Assembly: GCF_038069945.1 (NCBI RefSeq)
Contig: NZ_JBBPEV010000002.1
Span: 273,269-337,268 of the forward strand
Length of the DNA stretch: 64,000 bases
Direction of reading: 5' to 3'
From: Aquabacterium sp. A3
GTDB taxonomy: Bacteria; Pseudomonadota; Gammaproteobacteria; Burkholderiales; Burkholderiaceae_C
Made by a program: the position numbers and the translations under genes. The notes beneath the pieces are model-generated. The model ran no database searches and was not told where the DNA came from. It saw only the letters and a list, made by a program, of their open reading frames with translations. Numbering within the stretch: the stretch's first letter is position 1; each line of letters begins with the position of its first letter. This document shows positions 20,741-29,402 of the stretch, in pieces.

Positions 20741-21454
20741 ATGGGAAAACTGGTCGTTTCACTCGATGGGGTCGTCATCAAGGAGGTGCAGGTCACCAAA
20801 GACCGCACCTCGCTGGGCCGACGGCCCTACAACGACATCGTGATCGACAACCTGGCGGTCAGCGGTGAGCATGCGGTGCTGCAGATGGTGGGCAGCGATG
20901 TGTTCATCGAAGACCTCAACAGCACCAACGGCACGTACATCAACGGCAAGGCCGTCAAAAAACAACTGCTGGCGCACAACGACACGATCGAAATCGGCAA
21001 GTACAAGATCAAGTACCTGCTTGACGAGGTGCCCGACTATGAAAAGACCATGATCATGCGGCCGGGCAGCATGCCGCCGCCCGTGTCGGCGCCGGCCTCG
21101 GCTGGCAGCCGTCCAGCGGGGGCACCGGCCACGGGCTTTGGCAGCACGCTCACGGGCGGCTTGGGCACGGGCTTTGGTGGCCTGCCCTCCCAGACCTCGG
21201 CGTCCATCAAGGTGCTCAATGGGGCTGCTGCGGGCCGCGAAGTCATGTTGACCAAGGTGGTCACCACCGTGGGCAAGCCTGGTGTGCAGGTGGCCTCCAT
21301 CACCAAACGGCCTGGAGGCTATGTGTTTGCCCACGTGGAAGGCACATCGCGCCCCACCGTGAACGGCCAGTCGGTGGAAGGTGACCCGGTGCAACTCAAG
21401 AGCGGCGACGTCATCGAGTTGGCTGGCACCCAGATGCAGTTCGTGCAGGCTTGA
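20741..21454 (+). CDS. Protein with two FHA-like domains
   Basis: A 237-residue protein. FHA domain 1 (about residues 1-98) has TSLGRRPYNDIVIDNLAVSG, EHAVLQ and LNSTNGTYINGK, the phosphothreonine-binding residues. A Pro/Ala/Gly-rich linker (about 115-160) leads to a second, weaker FHA-like module (SIKVLNGAAAGREVMLTK to LKSGDVIELAGTQMQFV). The ATG at 20741 has GAGG 6 bases upstream. It is the likely phospho-reader for the kinase/phosphatase pair in the same operon. Confidence 0.9.
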   Translation: MGKLVVSLDGVVIKEVQVTKDRTSLGRRPYNDIVIDNLAVSGEHAVLQMVGSDVFIEDLNSTNGTYINGKAVKKQLLAHNDTIEIGKYKIKYLLDEVPDYEKTMIMRPGSMPPPVSAPASAGSRPAGAPATGFGSTLTGGLGTGFGGLPSQTSASIKVLNGAAAGREVMLTKVVTTVGKPGVQVASITKRPGGYVFAHVEGTSRPTVNGQSVEGDPVQLKSGDVIELAGTQMQFVQA

Positions 21455-21473
21455 GCCATTTGCCGGAGCCTCC

Positions 21474-22286
21474 GTGATACGCGTCCTGGGTTGCTCCGGT
21501 TCCATCGCGGCCCGCTGTCACACCACGGCATTTCTGCTGGACGACGACATCCTGATCGACGCCGGCAGCGGTGTGGGCGAACTGCGGCTGGACGAGCTGG
21601 CACGCATCGACCACATCCTGATCACGCACAGCCACCTGGATCACGTGCTGTCCATCCCGCTGCTGGCCGACAGTGTGATCAAGCTGCGCATGGGCGGCGG
21701 TGGGCCCCAGACCCTGCGGCCCATCCACGTGCACGCCTTGCCGGAAACCCTGCAGGCCCTGCGCGACCACCTGTTCAACGGGGTGATCTGGCCAGACTTC
21801 ACCCGCCTGCCCAGTGCCAGCCACCCAGTGTTGGTGCTGCATGAACTGGCGCTGGGGCAGACCCTGCGCTTTCCAGCCCGTGGAGGGCTGGACGAGCGTG
21901 CGGTGCACGTGCTGCCCGCCGCCCACACCGTGCCCGCCGTGGGCTACGCGGTGGACACGCCCCAGGGCTGGTGGGTGTTCACCGGCGACACTGGCCCCAA
22001 CCCGGCCTTGTGGCAGGCCCTGAATGGCCAACGCATTGCCCAGTTGGTGATTGAAACCGCCTTTGGCGACGAAGAAGCCCACCTGGCCATGATCAGCGGC
22101 CACCTGGCCCCGCAGACCCTGGCCCGCGAGCTGGCCCAACTGGACGGCGAAGTCAGCGTCTACATCACCCACCCCAAGCCCGGCGAGGTGCCTGCCGTGC
22201 TCTCGCAGATCCGCGCGCTGGACAGCCGCCACCGCATCGAGCCGCTGCGCGAGGGGCAGCGGTTTCATGTGCCGGCCGAAGGCTGA
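21474..22286 (+). CDS. Metallo-beta-lactamase-fold phosphodiesterase (class II cyclic-nucleotide PDE-like)
   Basis: A 270-residue protein starting at GTG 21474 with GGAG upstream. It shows MIRVLGCSGSIAARCHTTAF, a metal-binding THSHLDHVLSIPLLADS, HVLPAAHTVPAVGYAVDT, WWVFTGDTGPNPALW and a C-terminal SVYITHPKPGE. This is the arrangement of class II 3',5'-cyclic-nucleotide phosphodiesterases rather than of hydrolytic beta-lactamases. It starts 19 bases after the FHA gene, so phosphosignalling and cyclic-nucleotide turnover appear to share an operon. Other MBL-fold activities cannot be excluded. Confidence 0.82.
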   Translation: MIRVLGCSGSIAARCHTTAFLLDDDILIDAGSGVGELRLDELARIDHILITHSHLDHVLSIPLLADSVIKLRMGGGGPQTLRPIHVHALPETLQALRDHLFNGVIWPDFTRLPSASHPVLVLHELALGQTLRFPARGGLDERAVHVLPAAHTVPAVGYAVDTPQGWWVFTGDTGPNPALWQALNGQRIAQLVIETAFGDEEAHLAMISGHLAPQTLARELAQLDGEVSVYITHPKPGEVPAVLSQIRALDSRHRIEPLREGQRFHVPAEG

Positions 22287-22423
22287 CAAGAATTGTCAGC
22301 TGGGGTGGGTGGGTTGACAAAAATGGGCTCACAACCAGACACAAACCTGACGTGGGGCGTCGACTTGGCGCCCTCGACCACAGGAAAACGTGTGCCAGAT
22401 CACGCTTTTTTCTGGCCTTCAGC

Positions 22424-22440
22424 CTGGCACGGCGCCTGCA
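22424..22440 (+). promoter_or_regulatory. Sigma-54 (RpoN) promoter of pilin gene 1
   Basis: CTGGCACGGCGCCTGCA matches the -24/-12 consensus YTGGCACGNNNNTTGCW at all but one base, with exact GG-to-GC spacing. The start would be about 22451, leaving a leader of about 68 bases before the pilin ATG. Type IV major pilin genes are often sigma-54/PilR-controlled. Confidence 0.72.
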
Positions 22441-22518
22441 CCATGTTCATCGCACGGCGGTGACGCATCACCGCCTCCCTGTTCCAGTAGACGGGCCTGG
22501 CGCCCAGAGGAGTTGATG

Positions 22519-23013
22519 ATGAAGCAAGTGCAAAAGGGCTTTACCCTGATCGAACTGATGATCGTCGTGGCGATCATCGGCATTTTGGCGGCTGTGGCGA
22601 TTCCGCAGTATCAGAACTACGTGGCGAAGTCGCAGGTGTCCCGCGTGATGGGCGAAACCGGTTCGCTGAAAACAGCGGTTGAAACCTGCATGCTGGATGG
22701 CCTTGCCGAGGCAGATTGCCAACTGGGCGCCACGGTCAGCAACTTGCTGGGTGAAGGTGGTGGCGGTGACGCCGGTGGTGACGCCGGTGGTGGCGGTGGT
22801 GGCGGTGGCGTGGACACTGGCGTGGCCGGCCTTGTGGTTACCTATGACCTGGACGCAGGCACAGCCAGCATTGAAGCCTCCTTCGGTGGTAATGCCGCCT
22901 CACCGCTGCGTGAGCAGTCCCTGACATGGGCGCGCACTGCTGAAGGCGCCTGGGGTTGTACAACCACCGTAGAAGCCCAGTTCCGTCCGGCTGGCTGTGG
23001 TGCTGTCCAGTAA
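22519..23013 (+). CDS. Type IV pilin (PilA/PilE-like) with glycine-rich insert
   Basis: A 164-residue prepilin. The leader MKQVQKG is cleaved before Phe8 of [16 protein letters not shown]; Glu12 is the conserved Glu5 of the mature protein. The start at 22519 has AGGAG 6 bases upstream; an in-frame ATG lies directly before it. Residues 78-97 are nearly all Gly with Asp and Ala. Four Cys occur in two pairs: [11 protein letters not shown] before the glycine run and WGC...PAGC near the end (likely the D-region disulfide). A sigma-54 promoter precedes it and a strong terminator follows, so it is probably the highly expressed major pilin. Confidence 0.93.
   Translation: MKQVQKGFTLIELMIVVAIIGILAAVAIPQYQNYVAKSQVSRVMGETGSLKTAVETCMLDGLAEADCQLGATVSNLLGEGGGGDAGGDAGGGGGGGGVDTGVAGLVVTYDLDAGTASIEASFGGNAASPLREQSLTWARTAEGAWGCTTTVEAQFRPAGCGAVQ
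22750..22809 (+). repeat. Glycine-coding GGT/GGC low-complexity tract in pilin 1
   Basis: About 60 bases made mainly of GGTGGC, GGTGAC and GGTGGT triplet pairs encode the Gly/Asp/Ala run at residues 78-97. All changes by multiples of three would keep frame, so length variation by slippage is possible. Confidence 0.8.
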
Positions 23014-23085
23014 CTTTAGATCGCCAACGTTCTAACGACCCTGCACTCCCGATGATCGTGTGACGCAGATCATCGGGGGCGCGGA

Positions 23086-23115
23086 AAAAAACGCCCCTCT
23101 CCAGGGGCGTTTTTG
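23086..23115. terminator. Strong terminator after pilin 1
   Basis: An A-run, then ACGCCCCT, a CTCC loop, AGGGGCGT and a T-run. It is U-tailed on the + strand and A-flanked, so it may work in both directions. It ends just before the next gene. Confidence 0.88.
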
Positions 23116-23147
23116 TTGAGATGCACCGCCTGTTGTGGAGGCAAGTC

Positions 23148-24350
23148 ATGGCCATCGGCATCAAACGATTCGTCGTCGTTTCGTTGATTGTCTTGCCGGT
23201 GTTGGCGCTGGCGGCCTTGGTGGATGTCTGGGTCAAGGACCAACATGCGGTACTTCGATTCATCTATCCGCTGGAAGCAGCGCTGCTCAAAACACAGGTT
23301 CGTTGTTCGGCACATGCACCGGGCTGGCTGAGGGATATTCCGCCCCTGGCGATGAATGTATTTGGCGCGTTGGCAGGGCAGGTGGCCTATCGTTCGCCGG
23401 ATGGCCAAATTCATCACTGTGAACATGGATGGGCCGGAGGCCTGTTTCGGTCTCCCGCCGTGTCGGCAGAGACCCGGTTTCGCTATGCGAGCCTGACCAA
23501 GTTGCTCACCGCAGATTCTGTGCTGCGTCGAGTGCAGTCCGGGAGTCACCACCTGAGTGATCGTTTGGTTGAGCTTGTGCCCGAATGGCGTTCAACCATT
23601 GATGCCCGTGTGGCCGACATCACGATTGAGCAACTGTTGCGTCATCGCGCGGGCTTTGATCGCATGCGGAGCCTCGATCCGATGACCATTCACAAGACAA
23701 AGCCTTGGTGCCCTGGTGATTTGTCTCGCGCGGGCGATCTTCGCCTGGATTTTGACCCAGGTAGTCGCAGTGCGTACGCGAATCTGGGTTACTGCATGCT
23801 CGGTGTATGGCTGCAGCGCGTCGAGGGGGTGTCTTACCGAGCGCTGATGGAAAGAGATCACGGCCTGCAGGCCCGTGGCATGCGTTTCATCGATGGGCCG
23901 TACTTGGCAGACGAAGTGCGGTACGACTTTCGCAACAGTTCTTTTTACGCAGAGAACTACCACCGGTATTTTGATTTTCAGGCCTTGTCTTCATCGGCAG
24001 GGCTGTCTGGATCTGCGGTGGCCATGGCGGGGCTTCTGGCTGATCTGATCCATCGGCAGCCACTGAACATCTTGTCGAAGGATGACGCACAGTGCAACGC
24101 CCACGAGATATTGTCCTGCCGGTCACTTGGCGCGATGGTGTCGCGCTGGTCAGGCAGCCCTTGGGTCATCCACAGCCACGGCGGTACCTTGTATGGGGCG
24201 TCGGCCCAGGCCCTGATGGACAACGATGGCGGTGTATTGGTGATGCTTGGAAATGGCATGCCGTCTGATTGGAATCAGGCCAGTCATGAGTTTCTTTCGA
24301 GTGTTCACGAGTTGTATCGATGGCATCGAAAGCCGCCGAAAAGCTCATGA
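23148..24350 (+). CDS. Serine hydrolase, beta-lactamase/penicillin-binding-protein family
   Basis: A 400-residue protein with an N-terminal hydrophobic signal or anchor (FVVVSLIVLPVLALAALVDVWV). The class C/esterase-type active site is complete: SLTK with Ser115 and Lys118, YANLGY with Tyr210, and HGGTLYGAS near the end in place of KTG. The ATG at 23148 has GGAGG 6 bases upstream; an earlier ATG at 23121 abuts the terminator and is unlikely. It lies between two pilin genes and directly before an acyltransferase gene. The codon choice looks less GC-rich than in the flanking core genes. Possible roles are de-acylation or peptide or ester cleavage at the envelope; the substrate is unknown. Confidence 0.86.
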   Translation: MAIGIKRFVVVSLIVLPVLALAALVDVWVKDQHAVLRFIYPLEAALLKTQVRCSAHAPGWLRDIPPLAMNVFGALAGQVAYRSPDGQIHHCEHGWAGGLFRSPAVSAETRFRYASLTKLLTADSVLRRVQSGSHHLSDRLVELVPEWRSTIDARVADITIEQLLRHRAGFDRMRSLDPMTIHKTKPWCPGDLSRAGDLRLDFDPGSRSAYANLGYCMLGVWLQRVEGVSYRALMERDHGLQARGMRFIDGPYLADEVRYDFRNSSFYAENYHRYFDFQALSSSAGLSGSAVAMAGLLADLIHRQPLNILSKDDAQCNAHEILSCRSLGAMVSRWSGSPWVIHSHGGTLYGASAQALMDNDGGVLVMLGNGMPSDWNQASHEFLSSVHELYRWHRKPPKSS

Positions 24351-24359
24351 GGCCCTGAC

Positions 24360-25358
24360 ATGTCCATGCCCTACAACCCTGCTCTGGATGGGATTCGCGC
24401 GCTGGCCGCCATCACGGTGGCGGCGATACATGCGCGTGCGCCTGGCCTGACCGCAGGCTTCTTTGGCGTCGATGTGTTTTTTGTGCTCTCCGGTTACCTG
24501 ATCACGCGGCTGTTGTGGCTGGAGCATCAAGCCACCCATACCGTGGATTGGCGATCGTTCATGCGTCGTCGATGGGCACGTCTGTGGCCGGCATTGGTTG
24601 TTTTTCTTTTGGTCTATTTGGCCGTGGCCCCTTGGTTGTGGCCTTCGATTCCGTTGGCCAAGCACATGCAGGATGCGGGGCTCACTGCGGTGTATGTCGT
24701 GAACTGGTCTCCCTCATGGGGTGGTGGCGTTTCTGTGCTGGGACATGTCTGGAGCCTGGCGGTGGAGATGCAGTTTTATGCGGTCTGGCCCCTGCTTTTC
24801 GTTCTATTGATGAAGCTGCCCAGACGTACGCTGCTGCCATCGCTGCTGGTGTTGTACGTCGCATCCACGGCGTGGCGGTGGTGGGGGGCCGAGCATCTGC
24901 CGCGTTTGTGGGATGTTTACGTCAGAACCGACATGCATTGCAGTGGCTTGCTGTTGGGTTGCATGTTGGGTGTTTGGAATCGACGACTGCCACAAGCGTG
25001 GGCATGGCCTGGTTTGGTGATTCTGGGGCTTGCCATGACGTTCTTCAGCTCAGCGTGGTTGCCAACAGTGCAATACGGTTTCACTGTCGCTGAGCTTGGG
25101 GCGGCCATGCTGTTGATGGCCCGACCCCCTTGGCTTGGGGTGCCGTGGCTGGCTTGGGTGGGACGTATGTCTTATGGCTTGTATTTGTGGCACTACCTCA
25201 TCATGGTGAATCTTCGCGACAAGCAGGATGCCGATTGGCGAATCACCCTGCTCATTGGTTTGGCGGGTGGTCTGGTCGCGGCGACCATCAGCCATCACTT
25301 GATCGAGCGCAGGTTTCATCGCTCGGCATTTGAAAGAGCCGCCCCTGTGATGGGGTGA
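24360..25358 (+). CDS. Membrane acyltransferase (acyltransferase 3 / OafA family)
   Basis: A 332-residue integral membrane protein, with about ten hydrophobic segments. The acyltransferase-3 N-terminus is clear: [17 protein letters not shown] with the catalytic His near residue 22, then [20 protein letters not shown]. The motif [16 protein letters not shown] is also typical, as is [13 protein letters not shown] near the end. Such enzymes O-acetylate surface sugars or peptidoglycan. The gene starts 9 bases after the serine hydrolase stop and is followed by a second pilin gene. That position suggests modification of pilin-linked or surface glycans. The soluble SGNH domain found in some relatives is absent. 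Confidence 0.9.
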   Translation: MSMPYNPALDGIRALAAITVAAIHARAPGLTAGFFGVDVFFVLSGYLITRLLWLEHQATHTVDWRSFMRRRWARLWPALVVFLLVYLAVAPWLWPSIPLAKHMQDAGLTAVYVVNWSPSWGGGVSVLGHVWSLAVEMQFYAVWPLLFVLLMKLPRRTLLPSLLVLYVASTAWRWWGAEHLPRLWDVYVRTDMHCSGLLLGCMLGVWNRRLPQAWAWPGLVILGLAMTFFSSAWLPTVQYGFTVAELGAAMLLMARPPWLGVPWLAWVGRMSYGLYLWHYLIMVNLRDKQDADWRITLLIGLAGGLVAATISHHLIERRFHRSAFERAAPVMG

Positions 25359-25395
25359 TATCAAGCGATGTTTTTCAGGCAGTAAGGAGCATCAA

Positions 25396-25830
25396 ATGTC
25401 TCAACGTGGCTTTACCTTGATTGAGTTGATGATTGTTGTGGCGATCATCGGCATCCTTGCGGCAGCAGCCATTCCGGCCTACCAGGGGTACATCGCCCGG
25501 GCCCAGGTCGCCGCTGCGTTCTCTGATGTGAGTGCAGGACGAACCCTCTATGAAAGTGCTGTCAGCGAAGGCCGCGAGACGGCGTACTACACCAATGCGA
25601 ACATGGGGGTCGTCGCCAGTTCTGCTCATTGCTCGGCCATCACGGTGAATGCGCCGTCTGACGATGATCCGATGGTGGCGTTGAGGTGCACGCTCAACGG
25701 AAGTGGGCCGGTGCGCGGCGCTCAGGTCAATTTGAACCGGTCGGCCGTGGGCGGCTGGTCATGCACGGTCAGCAACCGTCCTGCCAGTTGGTCGTCTAGC
25801 TACCTGCCCAAAGGATGCAGCGAAGGCTAA
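25396..25830 (+). CDS. Second type IV pilin / pilin-like protein
   Basis: A 144-residue prepilin with the very short leader MSQRG before [22 protein letters not shown]. Glu at mature position 5 is present. Cys pairs are at SAHC...LRC and WSC...PKGC, the last bounding a D-region loop. An AAGGAG-type ribosome site precedes the start. It differs from pilin 1 in lacking the glycine insert and shares only the N-terminal helix closely, so it may be an alternative major pilin or a minor pilin. Confidence 0.92.
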   Translation: MSQRGFTLIELMIVVAIIGILAAAAIPAYQGYIARAQVAAAFSDVSAGRTLYESAVSEGRETAYYTNANMGVVASSAHCSAITVNAPSDDDPMVALRCTLNGSGPVRGAQVNLNRSAVGGWSCTVSNRPASWSSSYLPKGCSEG

Positions 25831-25929
25831 GTGCGTCGCTGTGTTTTCAAGTGTGGCATTGACGTCCGAGGCATCGTCGTTCAGCTGAGTTGCCTTTTTC
25901 CGGGCATTTGAGGCGCACTAAACCGGGCT

Positions 25930-25960
25930 TTGATGGCGGAGCCCGTGCCCACGCTAAAAT
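25930..25960 (+). promoter_or_regulatory. Candidate tkt promoter
   Basis: TTGATG (25930-25935) and TAAAAT (25955-25960) are 19 bases apart, longer than ideal, about 30 bases before the tkt ATG. The -10 is good and the overall match modest. Confidence 0.4.
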
Positions 25961-25991
25961 CAGCGGTTTCCCTCAGCCGCCTGCCCGCACC

Positions 25992-28037
25992 ATGTCCCAC
26001 CCCACCAAGAACATCACTGCCATGGCCAACGCCATCCGTGCGCTGGCCATGGACGCCGTCCAGCAAGCCAATTCCGGTCACCCCGGGGCGCCGATGGGCA
26101 TGGCCGACATGGCAGTGGCCCTGTGGAGCCGTCATCTGCGCCACCACCCCGCGCAGCCGCAATGGTTCGACCGCGACCGCTTCGTGCTGTCCAACGGTCA
26201 CGCCTCGATGCTGATCTACGCGCTGCTGCACCTGACGGGCTATGAGCTGTCCATCGACGACCTGAAGGCCTTCCGCCAGATGCACAGCAAGACGCCGGGC
26301 CACCCTGAGGTGGGCATCACCCCCGGTGTGGAGACGACCACGGGCCCGCTGGGGCAGGGCATCACCAACGCGGTGGGCTTTGCGCTGGCCGAGAAGATGC
26401 TGGCCACCGAGTTCAATCGCCCTGGCCACGACATCGTCAACCACCACACGTACGTGTTCATGGGCGATGGCTGCCTGATGGAAGGCATCAGCCACGAGGC
26501 CGTGGCCCTGGCCGGTGCCTGGAAGCTGAACAAGCTCATCGCGCTGTACGACGACAACGGCATCTCGATCGATGGTCAGGTCACCCCCTGGTTCATCGAC
26601 AACACGGCGCAGCGTTTCGAGGCCTGTGGCTGGAACGTGATCGGCCCGGTGGATGGCCATGATGTGGACGCCGTGGACGGCGCCATCGTCAAGGCCAAGC
26701 TGTCTTCTGACAAGCCCACGCTGATCATCTGCAAGACCGCCATCGGAAAGGGCTCGCCCAACCGCGCCAACACGGCCAAGGCCCACGGCGAGCCGCTGGG
26801 TGGCGACGAGATCAAGCTCACGCGCGAGGCCATTGGCTGGGCGCATGAGCCCTTCGTGATCCCCGAAGAGGTCTATGGCGACTGGAACGCCAAGGCCGAT
26901 GGCGAGCAACTGGTGGCCGACTGGAACCAGCGCTTCGAGGCCTACAAGGCCTTGTTCCCCGCTGAAGCCGCCGAGTTCGAGCGCCGCATGAAGGGCGACC
27001 TGCCCGCCAACTTCGCCGAGATCGCCGTGCAGGCCGTGGCCACTGCGCACGAAAAGGCCGAGACCGTGGCCAGCCGCAAGGCCAGCCAGATCGCGCTGGA
27101 GTTCTTCACCGCCGCCATCCCTGAAATGCTGGGCGGCTCGGCCGACCTGACCGGCTCGAACCTGACCAACACCAAGAGCACCCCCGCTTTCCGCGTGGGC
27201 GACGATGGCAAGGTCGTGACCACCGACGGCAAGCCTGGCCGCCACATCAACTACGGTGTGCGCGAGTTCGGCATGGCCGCCATCATGAACGGCGTGGCCC
27301 TGCACGGTGGCTACATCCCTTACGCCGGCACCTTCCTCACGTTCAGCGACTACAGCCGCAACGCCATCCGCATGGCCGCGCTGATGAAGCAACGCGTGAT
27401 CCATGTGTTCACCCACGACTCCATCGGCTTGGGCGAAGACGGCCCCACGCACCAGTCGGTCGAACACGCCGCCAGCCTGCGTCTGATCCCGGGTCTGGAT
27501 GTCTGGCGCCCGGCCGACACGGCCGAAACCGCCGTGGCCTGGACCATGGCCCTGGCCAACAAGCACCGCCCCTCGGCACTGCTGCTGTCGCGTCAGAACC
27601 TGCCTTACGCGCCCAAGACCGACGCCGATGTGATGACGCAAGGCGCCTACGTGCTGGCCGAGCCCGCCGAGGTGGGCCTGAAGAAGAAGGCCGTGGCCGT
27701 GATCATCGCCACCGGCTCTGAAGTGCAATTGGCCCTGCATGCGCAAGCCGAGTTGGCCAAGCGTGGTGTGCCCGTGCGCGTGGTCTCCATGCCCTCGACC
27801 ACCGTGTTCGACCGCCAGGACGTGGCCTACAAGAAGGCCGTGCTGCCGCCCAAGCTGCCCCGCGTGGCCGTGGAGGCTGGTGTGACCGACTTCTGGTGGA
27901 AGTACGGCGTGGATGCCGTGGTCGGCATCGACACCTACGGCGAGTCGGCCCCGGCTGGCGTGCTGTTCAAGCACTTTGGCTTCACCCCCGAGAACGTGGT
28001 GGCCACGGTGCTGAAGGTGCTCAAGAACCGCGGCTGA
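25992..28037 (+). CDS. tkt: Transketolase
   Basis: A 681-residue protein, the normal length. It shows [44 protein letters not shown], the thiamine-diphosphate motif [24 protein letters not shown], and the pyrimidine-domain sequences [11 protein letters not shown] and [19 protein letters not shown]. It moves two-carbon units in the pentose phosphate or Calvin pathways. The ATG at 25992 fits family starts; the frame is open 100 bases further upstream over the promoter. gap follows. Confidence 0.97.
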   Translation: MSHPTKNITAMANAIRALAMDAVQQANSGHPGAPMGMADMAVALWSRHLRHHPAQPQWFDRDRFVLSNGHASMLIYALLHLTGYELSIDDLKAFRQMHSKTPGHPEVGITPGVETTTGPLGQGITNAVGFALAEKMLATEFNRPGHDIVNHHTYVFMGDGCLMEGISHEAVALAGAWKLNKLIALYDDNGISIDGQVTPWFIDNTAQRFEACGWNVIGPVDGHDVDAVDGAIVKAKLSSDKPTLIICKTAIGKGSPNRANTAKAHGEPLGGDEIKLTREAIGWAHEPFVIPEEVYGDWNAKADGEQLVADWNQRFEAYKALFPAEAAEFERRMKGDLPANFAEIAVQAVATAHEKAETVASRKASQIALEFFTAAIPEMLGGSADLTGSNLTNTKSTPAFRVGDDGKVVTTDGKPGRHINYGVREFGMAAIMNGVALHGGYIPYAGTFLTFSDYSRNAIRMAALMKQRVIHVFTHDSIGLGEDGPTHQSVEHAASLRLIPGLDVWRPADTAETAVAWTMALANKHRPSALLLSRQNLPYAPKTDADVMTQGAYVLAEPAEVGLKKKAVAVIIATGSEVQLALHAQAELAKRGVPVRVVSMPSTTVFDRQDVAYKKAVLPPKLPRVAVEAGVTDFWWKYGVDAVVGIDTYGESAPAGVLFKHFGFTPENVVATVLKVLKNRG

Positions 28038-29152
<1,115 letters not shown>

Positions 29153-29160
29153 CAATCATC

Positions 29161-29196
29161 GATCGGCGGCTGAATTCAGCCAGCCCCTGGCCGATC
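29161..29196. repeat. Nested palindromes in the 3' region of gap
   Basis: GATCGGC pairs with GCCGATC, enclosing the perfect 14-bp palindrome GGCTGAATTCAGCC. The transcript could fold into a stem that protects its 3' end. Confidence 0.5.
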
Positions 29197-29221
29197 AGGG
29201 CTTACCCTGGTCGCACCACAG

Positions 29222-29244
29222 AGCCCCCTTCCGGGGGCTTTTTT
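29222..29244 (+). terminator. Rho-independent terminator of gap
   Basis: AGCCCCC, TTCC loop, GGGGGCT and a run of six T. A textbook intrinsic terminator. Confidence 0.92.
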
Positions 29245-29402
29245 CATGGTGGAATCGGGTGCGCCGCGCCACCTGATGACGCGGTGTGTCTTGGCCGCAT
29301 GGGTGTGACATTGGCAACAAGATGTCGCCTGGCGGGTGAACTCAAGGGCGGGTCATTCGCCCGTCAACCGATACACCCACCATAATGCGACCGTGAAAAA
29401 AC

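Noticed and set aside
18357..21454. Type VI secretion locus
   Set aside because: Kinase, phosphatase and FHA genes resemble its control module, but no Tss, Hcp, VgrG or ClpV gene is present on either side.
25881..27974. Long minus-strand frame opposite tkt
   Set aside because: It is the mirror of the transketolase codons, with no motif, no ribosome site and typical antisense composition.
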